Shown here: positions 63,834 to 64,000 of the stretch, piece after piece
How the letters are laid out: each line of letters begins with the position of its first letter
How positions within the stretch are numbered: the first letter of the stretch is position 1
Origin: Cupriavidus sp. EM10
GTDB lineage: Bacteria; Pseudomonadota; Gammaproteobacteria; Burkholderiales; Burkholderiaceae
DNA length: 64,000 nt
Assembly: GCF_018729255.1 (NCBI RefSeq)
Contig: NZ_CP076061.1
Span: 1,302,001-1,366,000 of the forward strand
Direction: 5' to 3'
Notes under the pieces: model-generated
Told to the model about the DNA's origin: nothing
The model's database searches: none
Seen by the model: the letters and a program-made list of their open reading frames with translations, nothing else
Position numbers and translations under genes: made by a program

Positions 63834-63849
63834 AAATCGTTCTCGATTG
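63834..63849 (-). promoter_or_regulatory. Fur-box-like site upstream of feoA
   Basis: AAATCGTTCTCGATTG matches the betaproteobacterial Fur pattern AAATGATTCTCATTTG at 12 of 16 positions and has an inner dyad AATCG-N4-CGATT. It lies 68-83 bp ahead of ATG 63766, next to a TATACAAT -10-like element. Iron-dependent repression of feoAB is expected. Confidence 0.65.
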
Positions 63850-63976
63850 TATAGCATTCACGCCAATTGCGCGCTGAAGCCACACCGTTGTTAACTGTTT
63901 GTCATGGGGAGGGAATATTTACGCCGGCCAGCCGTATACCGTGTAACGACATTCCCGCCCTGCTGCCCCGCGACCG

Positions 63977-64000
63977 ATGGACAACGATTTCTCAGACGAC
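63977..64000 (+). CDS. Possible start of a plus-strand gene
   Basis: An in-frame ATG at 63977 (MDNDFSDD...) runs off the window edge. No Shine-Dalgarno is visible and only eight codons are seen, so this is a placeholder; a gene divergent to feoA would make sense here. Confidence 0.2.

Noticed and set aside
1..64000. tRNA, rRNA, CRISPR arrays, intact IS elements, prophage genes
   Set aside because: No cloverleaf with CCA-type ends, no regularly spaced repeats and no transposase or integrase motifs were noticed. Exact tools (tRNAscan-SE, CRISPRCasFinder, ISfinder) would be needed to exclude small ones.

Overview
The window looks like a chromosomal segment of a high-GC betaproteobacterium, most likely Burkholderiales of the Cupriavidus/Ralstonia type. 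The support is two Bug-type (tripartite tricarboxylate) periplasmic receptors, a LeuC/LeuD paralogue pair next to one of them, AtuA-type proteins, two-partner-secretion genes in toxin-immunity-transporter order, and strong G/C bias at codon third positions. The genus is an inference from gene content, not from a marker gene. No tRNA, rRNA, CRISPR array or intact insertion sequence was seen.

Layout. 1-12.5 kb is an exopolysaccharide/capsule locus: a Wza-type export lipoprotein, a ChbG/HpnK deacetylase, three GT4 glycosyltransferases, a WcaF-like acetyltransferase, a flippase, a polymerase-like membrane protein, and Fcl and Gmd for GDP-L-fucose. A cupin protein and an atypical LuxR-type regulator follow. 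14.4-17.5 kb holds small secreted proteins, cyanase (cynS), two short ORFs and a phosphoribosyltransferase. 17.5-21.3 kb is a tightly coupled operon of LeuC/LeuD-like hydro-lyase subunits and a Bug receptor, with a GntR regulator. 21.7-27.5 kb is an unusual five-gene secretion cluster resembling functional-amyloid (Fap) operons: a glycine-rich fibre-like protein, two Ala-rich exported proteins, a stand-alone periplasmic C39 peptidase, and a coiled-coil plus beta-barrel outer-membrane protein. It is preceded by a sigma-54-like promoter and an 18-bp palindrome. 27.7-34.3 kb holds transport and catabolic genes: a DUF1269-like membrane protein, an ABC receptor, an SDR, and a LysR gene divergent from an AtuA/Bug operon.

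34.7-50.8 kb is a contact-dependent-inhibition/two-partner-secretion island. It contains a ~3,270-residue CdiA/FhaB-like exoprotein with an HNH-like toxin tip, an immunity gene and the TpsB transporter. Behind these lie a displaced second toxin module (colicin E5-type anticodon nuclease) with its immunity gene, a third small pair, and a truncated TpsB copy that makes a direct repeat around the displaced modules. 50.9-64 kb returns to core functions: an exported ParB/Srx-domain lipoprotein, an F420-reductase-like protein, a GNAT enzyme, amn, an OmpW porin, leuA, an Ig-like lipoprotein and the feoA-feoB iron operon with a Fur-box-like site.

Ten places where a reading frame breaks by exactly one missing G or C all fall in cell-surface genes: glycosyltransferase, polymerase, fucose synthase, small secreted protein, amyloid-like protein, barrel protein, and four in the exoprotein. 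An eleventh, of opposite sign, is in an immunity gene. Restoring one base at each site gives continuous proteins of family-typical length. I annotate each as one gene and flag the break; consensus error in G/C runs is the simplest explanation, slippage-based variation or decay the alternative.
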